DNA of 64,000 nucleotides from Yinghuangia seranimata (GTDB lineage: Bacteria > Actinomycetota > Actinomycetes > Streptomycetales > Streptomycetaceae), in NCBI RefSeq assembly GCF_029953285.1, contig NZ_JASAOI010000006.1, positions 62,001 through 126,000 of the forward strand, given 5' to 3'. The notes beneath the pieces are model-generated. The model saw only the letters and a list, made by a program, of their open reading frames with translations, did not search any database and was not told where the DNA came from. The position numbers were made by a program, and so were the translations under genes. Shown here piece after piece: positions 53,533 through 61,870 of this stretch. Numbering within the stretch: the stretch's first letter is position 1; every line of letters starts with the position of its first letter.

Positions 53533-54425
53533 TTGGTGCTCCAGACCGGGATGCTCTTGGGGTCGCCGCCGAACGCGGGGCCGAGGTAGGTGGTGGCGAG
53601 CTTGTCGAGGGTGCCGTCGTCGCCCATCTGCTTGATGATCGCGTCGAGCGCCGTCGCGTTCGCGGAACCCTTCGGGTAGAGCGCGCCGTACGACTCGCCG
53701 GTCGTGAACTGGCCGACCACCTTGAGCTTTCCGTCGGACGCGTTGGCCTGGCCGAGCACGATCGCGACGTCCGTCATGGCGACGTCGATCTGCCCGGCCT
53801 GCAACGCGGCGGCCAGCTCGGGGTCGCCCGCGAAGACCGAGGTCTCGTGCACGGGCTTGAGCGTCTGGGCGACGAAGTCGGCGCCGGTGGTGCCCTGCTT
53901 GACGCCGATGCGCAGGTTGGCGAGGTCGGCGGCGGTGACCTTGCTGTCGCCCTTGACCATGACGCCGATGTTCGACGCGTAGTAGGGGGCGGAGAAGGTG
54001 ACGACCTTGCGGCGCTCGTCGGTGATGGATATCTCGGCGAGCGCGAGGTCGAAGTCCTTGGTCTTGCCGGCCACCAGGGCGTCGAAGGAGGCGTTGGTGA
54101 CCTTCAGCTTGTCCAGGCCGGCGCGGTAGGCGATGTTCGCCGCCATGCAGTACTCGTAGCCGTCCTTGATGTCGGCGACGGTGTCGCCGTTCCACCAGCC
54201 CGGCGACGGGAGGTCGCCCTGCACGGTCAGGGTGCCGCCGTGCGTGGGGTCGAGCTTGAACTCGCCGCGGGTGCCGGTGACGGTGCACTTGCCGTACGCC
54301 GTACCGCCCTTCGCGTCGGTGGTGGCCGTGGAGGCGTCGCCGCCGGGGCTCGAACAGGCGGTCAGCGCGAGGGCGAACGCGGCGGCGAGCACGGGCGCGG
54401 CGGCGGTCGTGCGGAGGCTTCGCAT
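53529..54425 (-). CDS. Amino-acid-type solute-binding lipoprotein (family 3)
   Basis: The ATG at 54425 follows AAGGAG. The 298-residue protein has a signal peptide with lipobox LTACS and the family 3 binding fold: FDALVAGKTKDFDLALAEISITDERRK (in part), FSAPYYASNIGVMVKG, and LRIGVKQGTTGADFV. It delivers a polar amino acid or similar small ligand to the permease. It is the first gene of the four-gene operon, under two LacI-type operators. Confidence 0.92.
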   Translation of the reverse strand: MRSLRTTAAAPVLAAAFALALTACSSPGGDASTATTDAKGGTAYGKCTVTGTRGEFKLDPTHGGTLTVQGDLPSPGWWNGDTVADIKDGYEYCMAANIAYRAGLDKLKVTNASFDALVAGKTKDFDLALAEISITDERRKVVTFSAPYYASNIGVMVKGDSKVTAADLANLRIGVKQGTTGADFVAQTLKPVHETSVFAGDPELAAALQAGQIDVAMTDVAIVLGQANASDGKLKVVGQFTTGESYGALYPKGSANATALDAIIKQMGDDGTLDKLATTYLGPAFGGDPKSIPVWSTK

Positions 54426-54494
54426 CGTGGAGCTCCTTCGGGGGGCGGGCAGAGGCCCGGGCCGACCGACCGGGGCTGATGAGGGGATAGGCTG

Positions 54495-54510
54495 CCCAAA
54501 ACGTTTTGGG
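54495..54510. promoter_or_regulatory. LacI-type operator O1
   Basis: CCCAAAACGTTTTGGG is a perfect 16-bp palindrome with the central CG of LacI-family sites. It lies 70 bp upstream of the binding-protein start and 122 bp upstream of the divergent lacI-type gene. Confidence 0.85.
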
Positions 54511-54538
54511 TCCGTCAAGACCCGACTCGTGACGAGAC

Positions 54539-54550
54539 CAAAACGTTTTG
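54539..54550. promoter_or_regulatory. LacI-type operator O2
   Basis: CAAAACGTTTTG is a perfect 12-bp palindrome with the same core as O1. The centres of the two sites are 42 bp apart, four helical turns, so two dimers would bind the same face of the DNA. Confidence 0.85.
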
Positions 54551-54631
54551 TGCGGCTAGGCTGGCGCCCCTCGCCGGGGCGGGACCGGCACCGGCCCGCG
54601 ACCGGCGGGCGACCGAGAGGAGACGGCAACG

Positions 54632-55648
54632 ATGGCGGCCAAACGGGGGAAGCCGAAGCGGATCGGCATCCGCGACGTCGCGGAGGCCACCGGGCTCTCC
54701 ATCACCACCGTGTCCCACGCCCTCAGCGGCAAGGGCCAGATCGCCCCCGACACCCGCGACCGCGTCCGCGCCGCCGCCGAACGCCTCGGCTACCGCCCCG
54801 ACCCGGTCGCCCGCGGCCTGGTCTCCGGACGTACCGGCATCCTCGGCCTCGCCGTCAGCCACATGGCCGAAGGCCCGTGGGAAGGCACCTACCGGCCCTA
54901 CTACGCGGCGTTCTCGGCCGGCGCCACCATGGCCGCGATCGAACGCGACTACGCCCTCGTCGTCCTCCCCGGCGACCCGGCCTCAGGGCTCTGGTCGCGG
55001 GTCCCCGTCGACGGCCTGATCATCGTCGACCCCGTGCGCGAGGACCCGCTCCTCCTCGACTGCGCCCGCCGCGGCCTGCCCGTCGTCACCGACGGCCGCC
55101 CCATCGACCCCGGCTACGACACCGTCCCCACCGTCGAGAGCGACCTCGCCACGGGCATGCGGGCCATCCTCGACCACCTGTGGGACAGCGGCGGCCGCTC
55201 GATCGCCCTGCTCTCCGGCGCCGAAGCCGACTCGTACACGATGGACTGCGAGGACCTGTACCGCCGTTGGTGCGCCGAACGCGGCACCACCGCCCGCATC
55301 GAAGCCCCCGCCCGCGACGAGGAGCCGGCCGCGGCCGCCCGACGCCTCCTCGACTCCCCGACCCGCCCCGACGCCGTCCACGGCCTCAACGAAACCTACG
55401 GCCAGGCCCTCCTCGTCGCCGCCCGCCGCCTCACCCTCGACATCCCCGGCGACGTCCGTCTCAGCGTCATGAGCGAAACCGCCGCCCCCAAGGACTGGGA
55501 CATCCCCCTCACCGTCCTGAGCCTCGACGCCAAACGCATCGGCGCCGAAGCCGCCAGCCTCCTCATAGACACCCTCGCCGGCACCTCCCGCCGCAACCCG
55601 GTCGTCCCCTGCACGGTGGTGCCTCGCGACTCCACCTTTGCGGGGTAA
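54632..55648 (+). CDS. LacI-family transcriptional regulator
   Basis: The ATG at 54632 follows GAGAGGAG. The 338-residue protein has the LacI headpiece (IRDVAEATGLSITTVSHALS, residues 13-32; hinge GYRPDPVARGLVSGRTG) and a periplasmic-binding-protein-like effector domain. It probably represses itself and the divergent ABC operon through O1 and O2. A LacI regulator over an amino-acid-type importer is less usual than over sugar genes, so the ligand may be an unusual compound. Confidence 0.93.
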   Translation: MAAKRGKPKRIGIRDVAEATGLSITTVSHALSGKGQIAPDTRDRVRAAAERLGYRPDPVARGLVSGRTGILGLAVSHMAEGPWEGTYRPYYAAFSAGATMAAIERDYALVVLPGDPASGLWSRVPVDGLIIVDPVREDPLLLDCARRGLPVVTDGRPIDPGYDTVPTVESDLATGMRAILDHLWDSGGRSIALLSGAEADSYTMDCEDLYRRWCAERGTTARIEAPARDEEPAAAARRLLDSPTRPDAVHGLNETYGQALLVAARRLTLDIPGDVRLSVMSETAAPKDWDIPLTVLSLDAKRIGAEAASLLIDTLAGTSRRNPVVPCTVVPRDSTFAG

Positions 55649-55770
55649 TAGGCGAAATCTCTGCTGTGGGGCGGGTTTTGGCGGAGATAAATTCACTCGC
55701 TCGAACGAATGTGCTGCTGGATGTAGTCGTTCGACTGCGGTGGGTGAAAAGAGCGCCATAGCTTCGCGCC

Positions 55771-56700
55771 ATGGTTACGACCGAACATGAAGGTCTCATC
55801 GACCTGTTCTGTGACGCTCCTGGAGTCGCGCTGAAGGAACTCGCGCTCCAGGGCGCCGCCGTGCAACTCGACTGGGCCGGGCGGGTCGAATCCGCCAACA
55901 TGTCCCAAACCGTGCCGCAGGTGCTGTTCGCGGACGCCGTGATCGTGTACTCGGATCCGCAACGAGTCGCTGGGGCGCCCGAGGTAGCCCTCGTCGTCGA
56001 GGTTCAACGGGGCAAGGACCGACGCAAGTTCATGAGCTGGCCGCAGTACCTGGTCGGTGCGAGGAAGGCGCACAACTGCCGCACGATGCTCTTGGTCGTG
56101 TGCCCGGACCGCGCGACGGCCGAGTGGTGTCGCAAGCCCTACGACACGGGCATCCAGGACTGGCATGCGCTGAAGCCCTGGGTGCTGGGCCCGGACGACG
56201 TCCCGGTCCAGGAAGACCCGGTCGAAGCAGCCCGCAAGCCCTTCGAAACTTTGCTGTCGGGGCTGCTGCACGGATCGGACACCGACCTCGGCAAGCAGGT
56301 GTTCGCGGCACTGGCGGCGGCCATTCGGGCGCTGCCTGACGAGCAAGCGGATAGGTACGCTCGTATCGTCTACAACGCGTCGACTGATGCTGCGAAGTCG
56401 ACCTTTATGGAGGCACTGATGGCGGTAGACCAGCGATTCCCGGCGACCATCTTCGAGGCCTACGCCGAGCAGTTCCGCGACCGGGGCCTGGCTGAGGGGA
56501 AGGCCGAGGGCAAGGCCGAGGGCAGGGTGGAGGGGCAGGCTGTCTCCCTGCTGACCGTGCTCGCGGCCCGTGGCATCGAGGTGACCGACGCCGACCGCGA
56601 GCGCATCATGGCCTGTACCGACCAGGAACTCCTCGACATCTGGATCCAGACGGCTGCCGTGACCGACGCGACGACGGCCGCCGGTCTCCTCGATGGATAG
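55771..56700 (+). CDS. Rpn-like PD-(D/E)XK nuclease-family protein
   Basis: The 309-residue protein starts at the ATG at 55771; a -10-like TAGCTT (55759-55764) sits 7 nt upstream, suggesting leaderless expression. The N-terminal 130 residues show the degenerate PD-(D/E)XK pattern: FADAVIVYSD (Asp55) then EVALVVEVQRGKDRRK (Glu77, Gln79) and WPQYLVGARKAHNCRTMLLVVC. This resembles Rpn/transposase_31 proteins. A helical middle follows, then a Glu/Gly/Lys repeat (EGKAEGKAEGRVEG) and a tail GIEVTDADRERI. An internal in-frame ATG with its own GGAGG lies at 56419. Nuclease activity is inferred, not shown. Confidence 0.65.
   Translation: MVTTEHEGLIDLFCDAPGVALKELALQGAAVQLDWAGRVESANMSQTVPQVLFADAVIVYSDPQRVAGAPEVALVVEVQRGKDRRKFMSWPQYLVGARKAHNCRTMLLVVCPDRATAEWCRKPYDTGIQDWHALKPWVLGPDDVPVQEDPVEAARKPFETLLSGLLHGSDTDLGKQVFAALAAAIRALPDEQADRYARIVYNASTDAAKSTFMEALMAVDQRFPATIFEAYAEQFRDRGLAEGKAEGKAEGRVEGQAVSLLTVLAARGIEVTDADRERIMACTDQELLDIWIQTAAVTDATTAAGLLDG
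56409..56700 (+). other. Internal translation start inside the Rpn-like gene (candidate C-terminal product)
   Basis: GGAGG at 56409-56413 is followed by 5 nt and an ATG at 56419-56421 that is in frame (codon 217). Translation from it would give a 93-residue C-terminal protein beginning MAVDQRFP. In E. coli Rpn genes an internally started C-terminal protein (RpnS) inhibits the full-length nuclease. The arrangement here is analogous; expression is not shown. Confidence 0.5.
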
Positions 56701-56977
56701 CGCGAGGGACATGCTGGAGGCCTATAAGGCGTCCCTGGAACGTATCGGGCTTGGCTTGCCGATGAACATGTTCGAGGCGATCGACCAGCGCGCGGAGTGG
56801 GAGGCGAGCAAGCTGCTCACCACGTTGGAGCTGCGTGGGATCACTGTGACCGATGCCGACAGGGCACGGATCCGTGGCACTTCGGACTACGTGCTGCTGG
56901 ACAGGTGGTTTCGGGTGGCGGTCGTGACACGGATGGCGACCGCTCGTGAGCTCCTTGAGAGCTACTACGACGACTGA
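56693..56977 (+). CDS. Small protein paralogous to the tail of the Rpn-like protein
   Basis: The ATG at 56693 overlaps the preceding stop by 8 nt, so it is translationally coupled. The 94-residue protein matches the last 50 residues of its neighbour at about 27 positions (shared LLTxLxxRGIxVTDADRxRI, then LLDxW and AVT). Its length is almost the same as the candidate 93-residue internal product. It lacks any nuclease part. It may be a stand-alone second copy of the regulatory tail or the remnant of a duplicated gene. No homologous function is known to me. Confidence 0.7.
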   Translation: MDSARDMLEAYKASLERIGLGLPMNMFEAIDQRAEWEASKLLTTLELRGITVTDADRARIRGTSDYVLLDRWFRVAVVTRMATARELLESYYDD

Positions 56978-56989
56978 TGACGTCTGCGA

Positions 56990-57017
56990 GGCCCCGGGTG
57001 TTTTGGCGCCCGGGGCC
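56990..57017. terminator. Terminator after the Rpn-like locus
   Basis: GGCCCCGGGTG (56990-57000) pairs with CGCCCGGGGCC (57007-57017), with one G-U pair, around a 6-nt loop. TTT follows on the plus strand. It can also serve the convergent gene. Confidence 0.75.
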
Positions 57018-57027
57018 TTTGCGTTCG

Positions 57028-57615
57028 TCAGGACGGGGTGTTGGGGGTGGTCGGTTTGTCCTTGGGCGGCTCGGGGGTGGCTGCCTCGTTGTCGGGCTTC
57101 GCGGCGGTGGCGGTGGGGGGCTCGGGGTCGGCCTTGCGGGTGTCGTTGTCGCCGGTGTTCGTGGTCGGCTCGGCGTCTTCGGGCTTTGTGTCGTCCTCGT
57201 TGCTCTTGTCCGCTGCGGCTTCGGCGTTGCCCGGCTGTTCGGTGGGCTTGGCTGGGGGCTCGTCCGCCGGAGTGGTCTCGGCGTCGGCCGGGGCGGGGTC
57301 GAGGTCGTCGTCGAAGTCCTCGTCGAGGTCGTCGTCGTAGTCGTCGTCCTCGTAGTCGTCGTCCGTGCCGGCGCGGAGGGTGCGGAGGCGGGCCGCGCCT
57401 ATGACGACGGCGCCGCCGGCGAGCATGACCACGCCGGCCATCAGGATCGCGGGTTCCTTGCCGGAGGCGCCGGTGTCGGCGAGGACCGGGGCGGGGTCGT
57501 CGTCGAGGGCGGGGAGGGCGTGGACCGTCAACGGTAGGGCGACCGTCAGGGCTCCGGCCGCCATGGCCACCGCCGCGGCGCGCTTGATCGTCCGGGCTGA
57601 CGTCTTCTGCTGCAT
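57028..57615 (-). CDS. Exported membrane protein with LAxTG-like motif and long acidic tail
   Basis: The 195-residue protein has a signal peptide ending near TVHA, only about 15 mature residues, then LADTG, a membrane helix (ILMAGVVMLAGGAVVIGAARL) and a basic RTLR stop. This would be a class E sortase signal (LAxTG), but sorting signals normally end the protein. Here about 115 residues follow, starting with an Asp/Glu run and then Pro/Thr/Asp-rich sequence. The tail would be cytoplasmic if the helix is inserted in the usual direction. Function unknown. Confidence 0.65.
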   Translation of the reverse strand: MQQKTSARTIKRAAAVAMAAGALTVALPLTVHALPALDDDPAPVLADTGASGKEPAILMAGVVMLAGGAVVIGAARLRTLRAGTDDDYEDDDYDDDLDEDFDDDLDPAPADAETTPADEPPAKPTEQPGNAEAAADKSNEDDTKPEDAEPTTNTGDNDTRKADPEPPTATAAKPDNEAATPEPPKDKPTTPNTPS

Positions 57616-57755
57616 GCGGTAGCTCTTCTGTCCGGGTGCCGACCACTGTCAGCGACTTTCCTAGCAGTCCGAGGCGGTGCGCGGCAGCCCGGTAGGGCAC
57701 TTGCCCGGCGCGGCCGTCGTACGAGATGGTGTCGGCCCCCAAAACGGAGGCCGCC

Positions 57756-59087
57756 ATGACCGAGGACCGCGCCACCCACGCCGGCCACGGACACAGCCAT
57801 GCGCACGGCCCGGCCGCCGCCGCTTCGGCGCGGGTGCGGCGGCTGCTCACGTTCCTGCTGGTGCCGTTCGCGCTGGCGGTCGCGGTCGGGATGTTCGTGT
57901 TGTGGCCGGACCACCACGCCGGCGTGAACCGGCACGATCCCGCGCAGGGGCGGGTGGAGTCGGCGTACGGCGAGGTGACCGAGACCGCGAAGGTGTCCTG
58001 CGATCCGGCGGTCTCCGGTGTGGACGGCGCGAGTCCGCCGCCGGACGCGCCGTCCGCGTCGGCAGGGCCACGCGACTGCGTGTCGGTCGCCGTCGACGTG
58101 TCGGGCGGTCCCGGCCGTGGGACGACGGTGCGCCAGCTGGTGGGCCCGGGTGCGGGCCTGCAGGGTGTGAAGGTCGGCGACAAGGTGGTGCTGGACTACG
58201 CGCCGGACGCGCCGCCCGAGGCGCAGTGGACGATCGTCGACTACCAGCGCGGCAAGCCGATGCTGTGGCTCGCGGGGCTGTTCGCGGTGGCGGTCGTGCT
58301 GGTCGGCCGGCTGCGCGGGTTGATGGCGCTGGTCGGCCTGGCCGGCAGTTTCGCGGTGCTGGTGTGGTTCGTGCTGCCGGCGATCCTGCAGGGCAGCGCG
58401 CCGCTGCCGGTCGCGGTGGTCGGGGCGTCCGCGATCATGCTGGTGACGTTGTACATGTGCCACGGGTTGAGCGCCCGTACGTCGATCGCGGTGCTGGGCA
58501 CGTTGGTGAGCCTCGCGTTGATCGGTGTGCTGGGCGAGGTGTTCATCCATCTGACGAAGCTGAGCGGGCTGGCGTCGGAGGAGGCGACGACCGTCCGCGC
58601 GCTGCATTCCGAAGTGGACGTTCGGGGCCTGCTGTTGGCGGGTGTGGTGATCGGTTCGCTCGGTGTGCTGGACGACGTGACGGTCACGCAGACGTCGGCC
58701 GTGTGGGAGCTGAAGCACGCCAACCCGGCGCTGCGGGCCCGTGACCTGTACCGGGCGGGGCTGCGGATCGGCCGGGACCACATCGCGTCGACGGTCAACA
58801 CGCTGGTGCTGGCGTACGCGGGCGCCTCGCTGCCGTTGCTGCTGCTGTTCTCGGGTTCGCAGCAGCCGTTCGGGGACCTGGTGACGAGCGAGATCGTGGC
58901 CGAGGAGGTGGTGCGGACGCTGGTCGGCAGCATCGGCCTGGTGGCGTCCGTGCCGGTGACGACGGCGTTGGCGGCGCTGGTGGCGGCGCGCGAACGGGTG
59001 CCGGCGGCGACGACGGGGTCGGGGCACGGCCACAGCCACGCGGGACCGCGGCGGAAGCATCGCAGCCGGCACGCGGCGTCGGTCTGA
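57756..59087 (+). CDS. YibE/F-family membrane protein with His-rich ends
   Basis: The ATG at 57756 follows GGAGG. The 443-residue protein has one N-terminal helix, an extracytoplasmic domain of about 110 residues with two cysteines (KVSCDPAV, GPRDCVSV), then about seven helices with the YibE/F core (VVGASAIMLVTLYMCHGLSARTSIAVLGT in part, GVLDDVTVTQTSAVWEL, DHIASTVNTLVLAYAGASLPLLLLF in part). Both cytoplasmic ends are His-rich (HAGHGHSHAHG; GHGHSHAG), which suggests metal contact. The family's function is not established. Confidence 0.85.
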   Translation: MTEDRATHAGHGHSHAHGPAAAASARVRRLLTFLLVPFALAVAVGMFVLWPDHHAGVNRHDPAQGRVESAYGEVTETAKVSCDPAVSGVDGASPPPDAPSASAGPRDCVSVAVDVSGGPGRGTTVRQLVGPGAGLQGVKVGDKVVLDYAPDAPPEAQWTIVDYQRGKPMLWLAGLFAVAVVLVGRLRGLMALVGLAGSFAVLVWFVLPAILQGSAPLPVAVVGASAIMLVTLYMCHGLSARTSIAVLGTLVSLALIGVLGEVFIHLTKLSGLASEEATTVRALHSEVDVRGLLLAGVVIGSLGVLDDVTVTQTSAVWELKHANPALRARDLYRAGLRIGRDHIASTVNTLVLAYAGASLPLLLLFSGSQQPFGDLVTSEIVAEEVVRTLVGSIGLVASVPVTTALAALVAARERVPAATTGSGHGHSHAGPRRKHRSRHAASV

Positions 59088-59316
59088 CCCGACGGCGGTC
59101 GGGCGGCCCGGTCCGCAACCGCCCGCTTGCGACCGTCTGACAGCTCGTCAAGACCGTTGTCGGCAACGCCTTGTCAAAGTCATCTCGCGTTGTCAACGGG
59201 AAACGAGACTGAGCGATGAAATTTTCCTGCCTGTAACAAGGCGCCGAAAGGCTGGCCGTCGCGGGTGCGACCCGGGCCGGGGATTCCGGGTCGCGTGACC
59301 GGACGAGAGGACCGCG

Positions 59317-60342
59317 ATGGCTGTCAGGGCGACGCAGGCGGCACCGAGCTGGGAACGGGAGATCGACGATGTGCCGAGCGCGCTGGCGGTGTCCGGCGCG
59401 GTGTGTGTGGCCGCGGGTGCGGGTGGTCCGGCACACCTGATCGACGCGGCGACCGGGCGGCTGCTGGCCAGGATCGTGCTGCCGGGCGGCGCTCGGTACG
59501 CGGGGTTCTCACCGGACGGGGCCGTCGTCGCGCTCGCCGGGCCGCGCGGGTTCGCGCTGTGGCGGGTCTCCGACGGCGCCGTGATGATGCGCGGCACCGA
59601 CGCGCCCGCCCGGTTCGCGTGGACGGACGGCGACCAGTGCGCGGTCGCGTCCGGCGGCACGGTGAGGGTGTTCGACGCGGTCAGCGGCTTCGAGCGCTGG
59701 CGCCCGGTGGACGGCCCGGTGGTCGTCGACGACCTGACGTGGTTCGACGGCGGCCGCACGGTCGCGGTCGCCCACGGCGGCGAGGTGCACGCGTACTCGG
59801 CGCGCGGGCGGGTCGCGGCGTGGTCGTACCCTGCGCCGGTGCGGGTGCTCGCGGGCGGGACGGACGGCGCGTGGCTGTGCTCGGCGGGCGACGGGCCGGG
59901 CGTGTACATCCGGGGGAGCGGCGGCACGTACGAGGACCTGCCGACGCACGGGGCGGGCCTGATCGACGGCCTGTCGCTGGACGCCTCGGGCCGCTGGCTG
60001 GCCGCCGAGGCCGACGGCGGCCTGACCGTGTGGGACCTCGCGGCCCGCGGCGGCCGGGTCCGGCCGCGCCCGCGCCGCCTGGACGCGCACATCGCGATGG
60101 GCGTCGCCGCCTGGCGCCCGTCGGAGCGCGGCGCGGTGATAGCGACCGGCGGGACCGACGGCGCCGTCTCGCTGTGGGACGTCCGCTCGGGCTCGGCCCG
60201 CCGCACCCCGCCCCCACTGGCCCGCCGCTTCGCAGGGGCCCCGGTCACGGCGATCGCCTGGCACGGCCCGGACACGGTCCTGTACGCCGACCGCTCAGGC
60301 CGCGTGACCGCCCAGCACCTGGCCGAACTGTCCGGCAAGTAG
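59317..60342 (+). CDS. WD40-like beta-propeller protein
   Basis: The ATG at 59317 follows GAGAGGA. The 341-residue cytoplasmic protein has repeated blade-like units (LIDAATGRLLARIVLPGGA, FSPDGAVVALAGPRGFALW, VRVFDAVSGFERW, GLTVWDLAARGG, GAVSLWDVRSGSA), about seven blades with the WD or WR ending. There is no signal peptide or enzyme motif. It is probably a binding scaffold. The 229-bp upstream region has three TTGTC motifs but no clear promoter. Confidence 0.8.
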   Translation: MAVRATQAAPSWEREIDDVPSALAVSGAVCVAAGAGGPAHLIDAATGRLLARIVLPGGARYAGFSPDGAVVALAGPRGFALWRVSDGAVMMRGTDAPARFAWTDGDQCAVASGGTVRVFDAVSGFERWRPVDGPVVVDDLTWFDGGRTVAVAHGGEVHAYSARGRVAAWSYPAPVRVLAGGTDGAWLCSAGDGPGVYIRGSGGTYEDLPTHGAGLIDGLSLDASGRWLAAEADGGLTVWDLAARGGRVRPRPRRLDAHIAMGVAAWRPSERGAVIATGGTDGAVSLWDVRSGSARRTPPPLARRFAGAPVTAIAWHGPDTVLYADRSGRVTAQHLAELSGK

Positions 60343-60489
60343 CCCCCGGCCCGAGGCGGGCCCGTCTTCCGCAACACGTTCCGACCGTGCGTTCCTTCCT
60401 GTCAGGATGACCTGCGCCACGGCGTCTTTCCGGCGCGTCCGGTAAGTTGCCAGGCAAATATGACGGCGGGTCAGATCACGAGGTGGGCG

Positions 60490-61038
60490 ATGTTCGGCAG
60501 GAAGAAGTCCCGCGGCGCGACGGACGGTGCGGGCAAGGACGTCGCGGCGCTGGTGCTGCGCACGACCCTTGGCCCGATGCTCTTCGCGCACGGATACAAC
60601 AAGGTCGCCGGCCCCGGCGGTCTCAAGGGCACCACCGGCTGGTTCGAGGCGCTCGGCCTGCGTCCCGCCGAGGTGCACGCGCGCATGGCCGCCGGCACGG
60701 AGATGGCCGCGGGCGTCGGCCTCACCCTCGGCATAGCCAACCCGCTGCCCGCGGCGGCGACCGTCGGCCTCATGGCCGTGGCGGCGCGCACCGACCACCG
60801 CGGCAAGGGCTACTTCGTGTTCAAGGGCGGCTGGGAGTACTGCGCGGTCGTGGGCGGCGCGGCCGTCGCGCTCGCCGGCCTCGGCAACGGCAAGTACTCG
60901 GTCGACCGGCTGCTCGGCCGCCAGTCGTCGGGCGCGAAGCCCGCGCTGGTCGCCGCAGGCCTCGGCGTCGCGAACGCCGCGCTGCTGCTCAAGCTCTGCT
61001 ACAAGCCCGAGGAGAAGCCGGACGAGACGGCGGCCTGA
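60490..61038 (+). CDS. DoxX-family membrane protein
   Basis: I chose the ATG at 60490 (AGGTGG upstream, MFGRKKSRG); an ATG at 60460 is in frame. The 182-residue protein has four membrane helices and the DoxX pattern LRTTLGPMLFAHGYNKVAGPGG, in part, GTTGWFEALGL, and GKGYFVFKGGWEYCAVV. DoxX proteins are linked to quinone or sulfur redox chemistry, but most are uncharacterised. Confidence 0.87.
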   Translation: MFGRKKSRGATDGAGKDVAALVLRTTLGPMLFAHGYNKVAGPGGLKGTTGWFEALGLRPAEVHARMAAGTEMAAGVGLTLGIANPLPAAATVGLMAVAARTDHRGKGYFVFKGGWEYCAVVGGAAVALAGLGNGKYSVDRLLGRQSSGAKPALVAAGLGVANAALLLKLCYKPEEKPDETAA

Positions 61039-61190
61039 CCTCCGCGACGGCACGAAGACCCTCGGTGGGGGCGGCGAATTCCGGCGAACCGGAAGGCGCC
61101 GCCCCCACTGTCGTCGGGGGCGGCTACGTTGGGAGCACACAGACCGCAGCAAGGGGTCTGGTCGTCGTTTCACGCGTGGAGGTTGTTGCT

Positions 61191-61865
61191 GTGCAGACGT
61201 TGCCCGAGTCGTGGCGCCCGGTGCTCGCGGAGGAACTGACCGCGGACTACTACGCCGCACTCACCGCGTTCGTCGACGCCGAGCGGGCGCAGCACCAGAT
61301 CTTCCCGCCCGAGGACGAGGTCTTCGCGGCGCTCGAGGCGACGCCGTACGAGGACGTGAAGGTGCTGATCGTCGGTCAGGACCCGTACCACGACGACAAC
61401 CAGGCGCACGGCATGTGCTTTTCGGTGCGCCCGGGCGTGAAGGTGCCGCCGTCGCTGCGGAACATCTACAAGGAGGCGGTCACCGACATCGGCCTGACCG
61501 TCCCCGACAACGGCTACCTGATGCCGTGGGCGCAGCAGGGCGTCCTCCTGCTCAACACGGTCCTGACGGTGCGCGCGCACGAGGCGGCGTCGCACAAGAA
61601 CCAGGGCTGGGAGAAGTTCACGGACGCGGTCATCAAGGCCGTCAACGAGCGTGACAAGCCGGTGGTGTTCGTGCTGTGGGGCGCGCACGCCAAGAAGAAG
61701 GCCGCGCTGATCGACACGTCGCGGCACGCGATCGTCGAGGGCGCGCACCCGTCGCCGCTGTCGGCGAAGAAGTTCTTCGGCAGCAAGCCGTTCTCGCAGA
61801 TCGACGAGGCGCTGGAGAAGATGGGCCACGAGAAGATCGACTGGCAGATCCCGAACCTCGCCTGA
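61191..61865 (+). CDS. ung: Uracil-DNA glycosylase (family 1)
   Basis: The GTG at 61191 follows GGAGG. The 224-residue protein has the water-activating motif GQDPYHD (62-68, Asp64), the Phe of the uracil pocket in MCFSVRPG, and the DNA-intercalation motif HPSPLSAKKFF. It removes uracil from DNA in base-excision repair. It is monocistronic; an 11-bp tandem repeat follows its stop. Confidence 0.96.
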   Translation: MQTLPESWRPVLAEELTADYYAALTAFVDAERAQHQIFPPEDEVFAALEATPYEDVKVLIVGQDPYHDDNQAHGMCFSVRPGVKVPPSLRNIYKEAVTDIGLTVPDNGYLMPWAQQGVLLLNTVLTVRAHEAASHKNQGWEKFTDAVIKAVNERDKPVVFVLWGAHAKKKAALIDTSRHAIVEGAHPSPLSAKKFFGSKPFSQIDEALEKMGHEKIDWQIPNLA

Positions 61866-61870
61866 CGCGC

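Noticed and set aside
57300-57365. Trinucleotide-like repeat (gtcgtc/gtcctc)
   Set aside because: It encodes the Asp/Glu run of the LAxTG-type protein and is not an independent repeat element.
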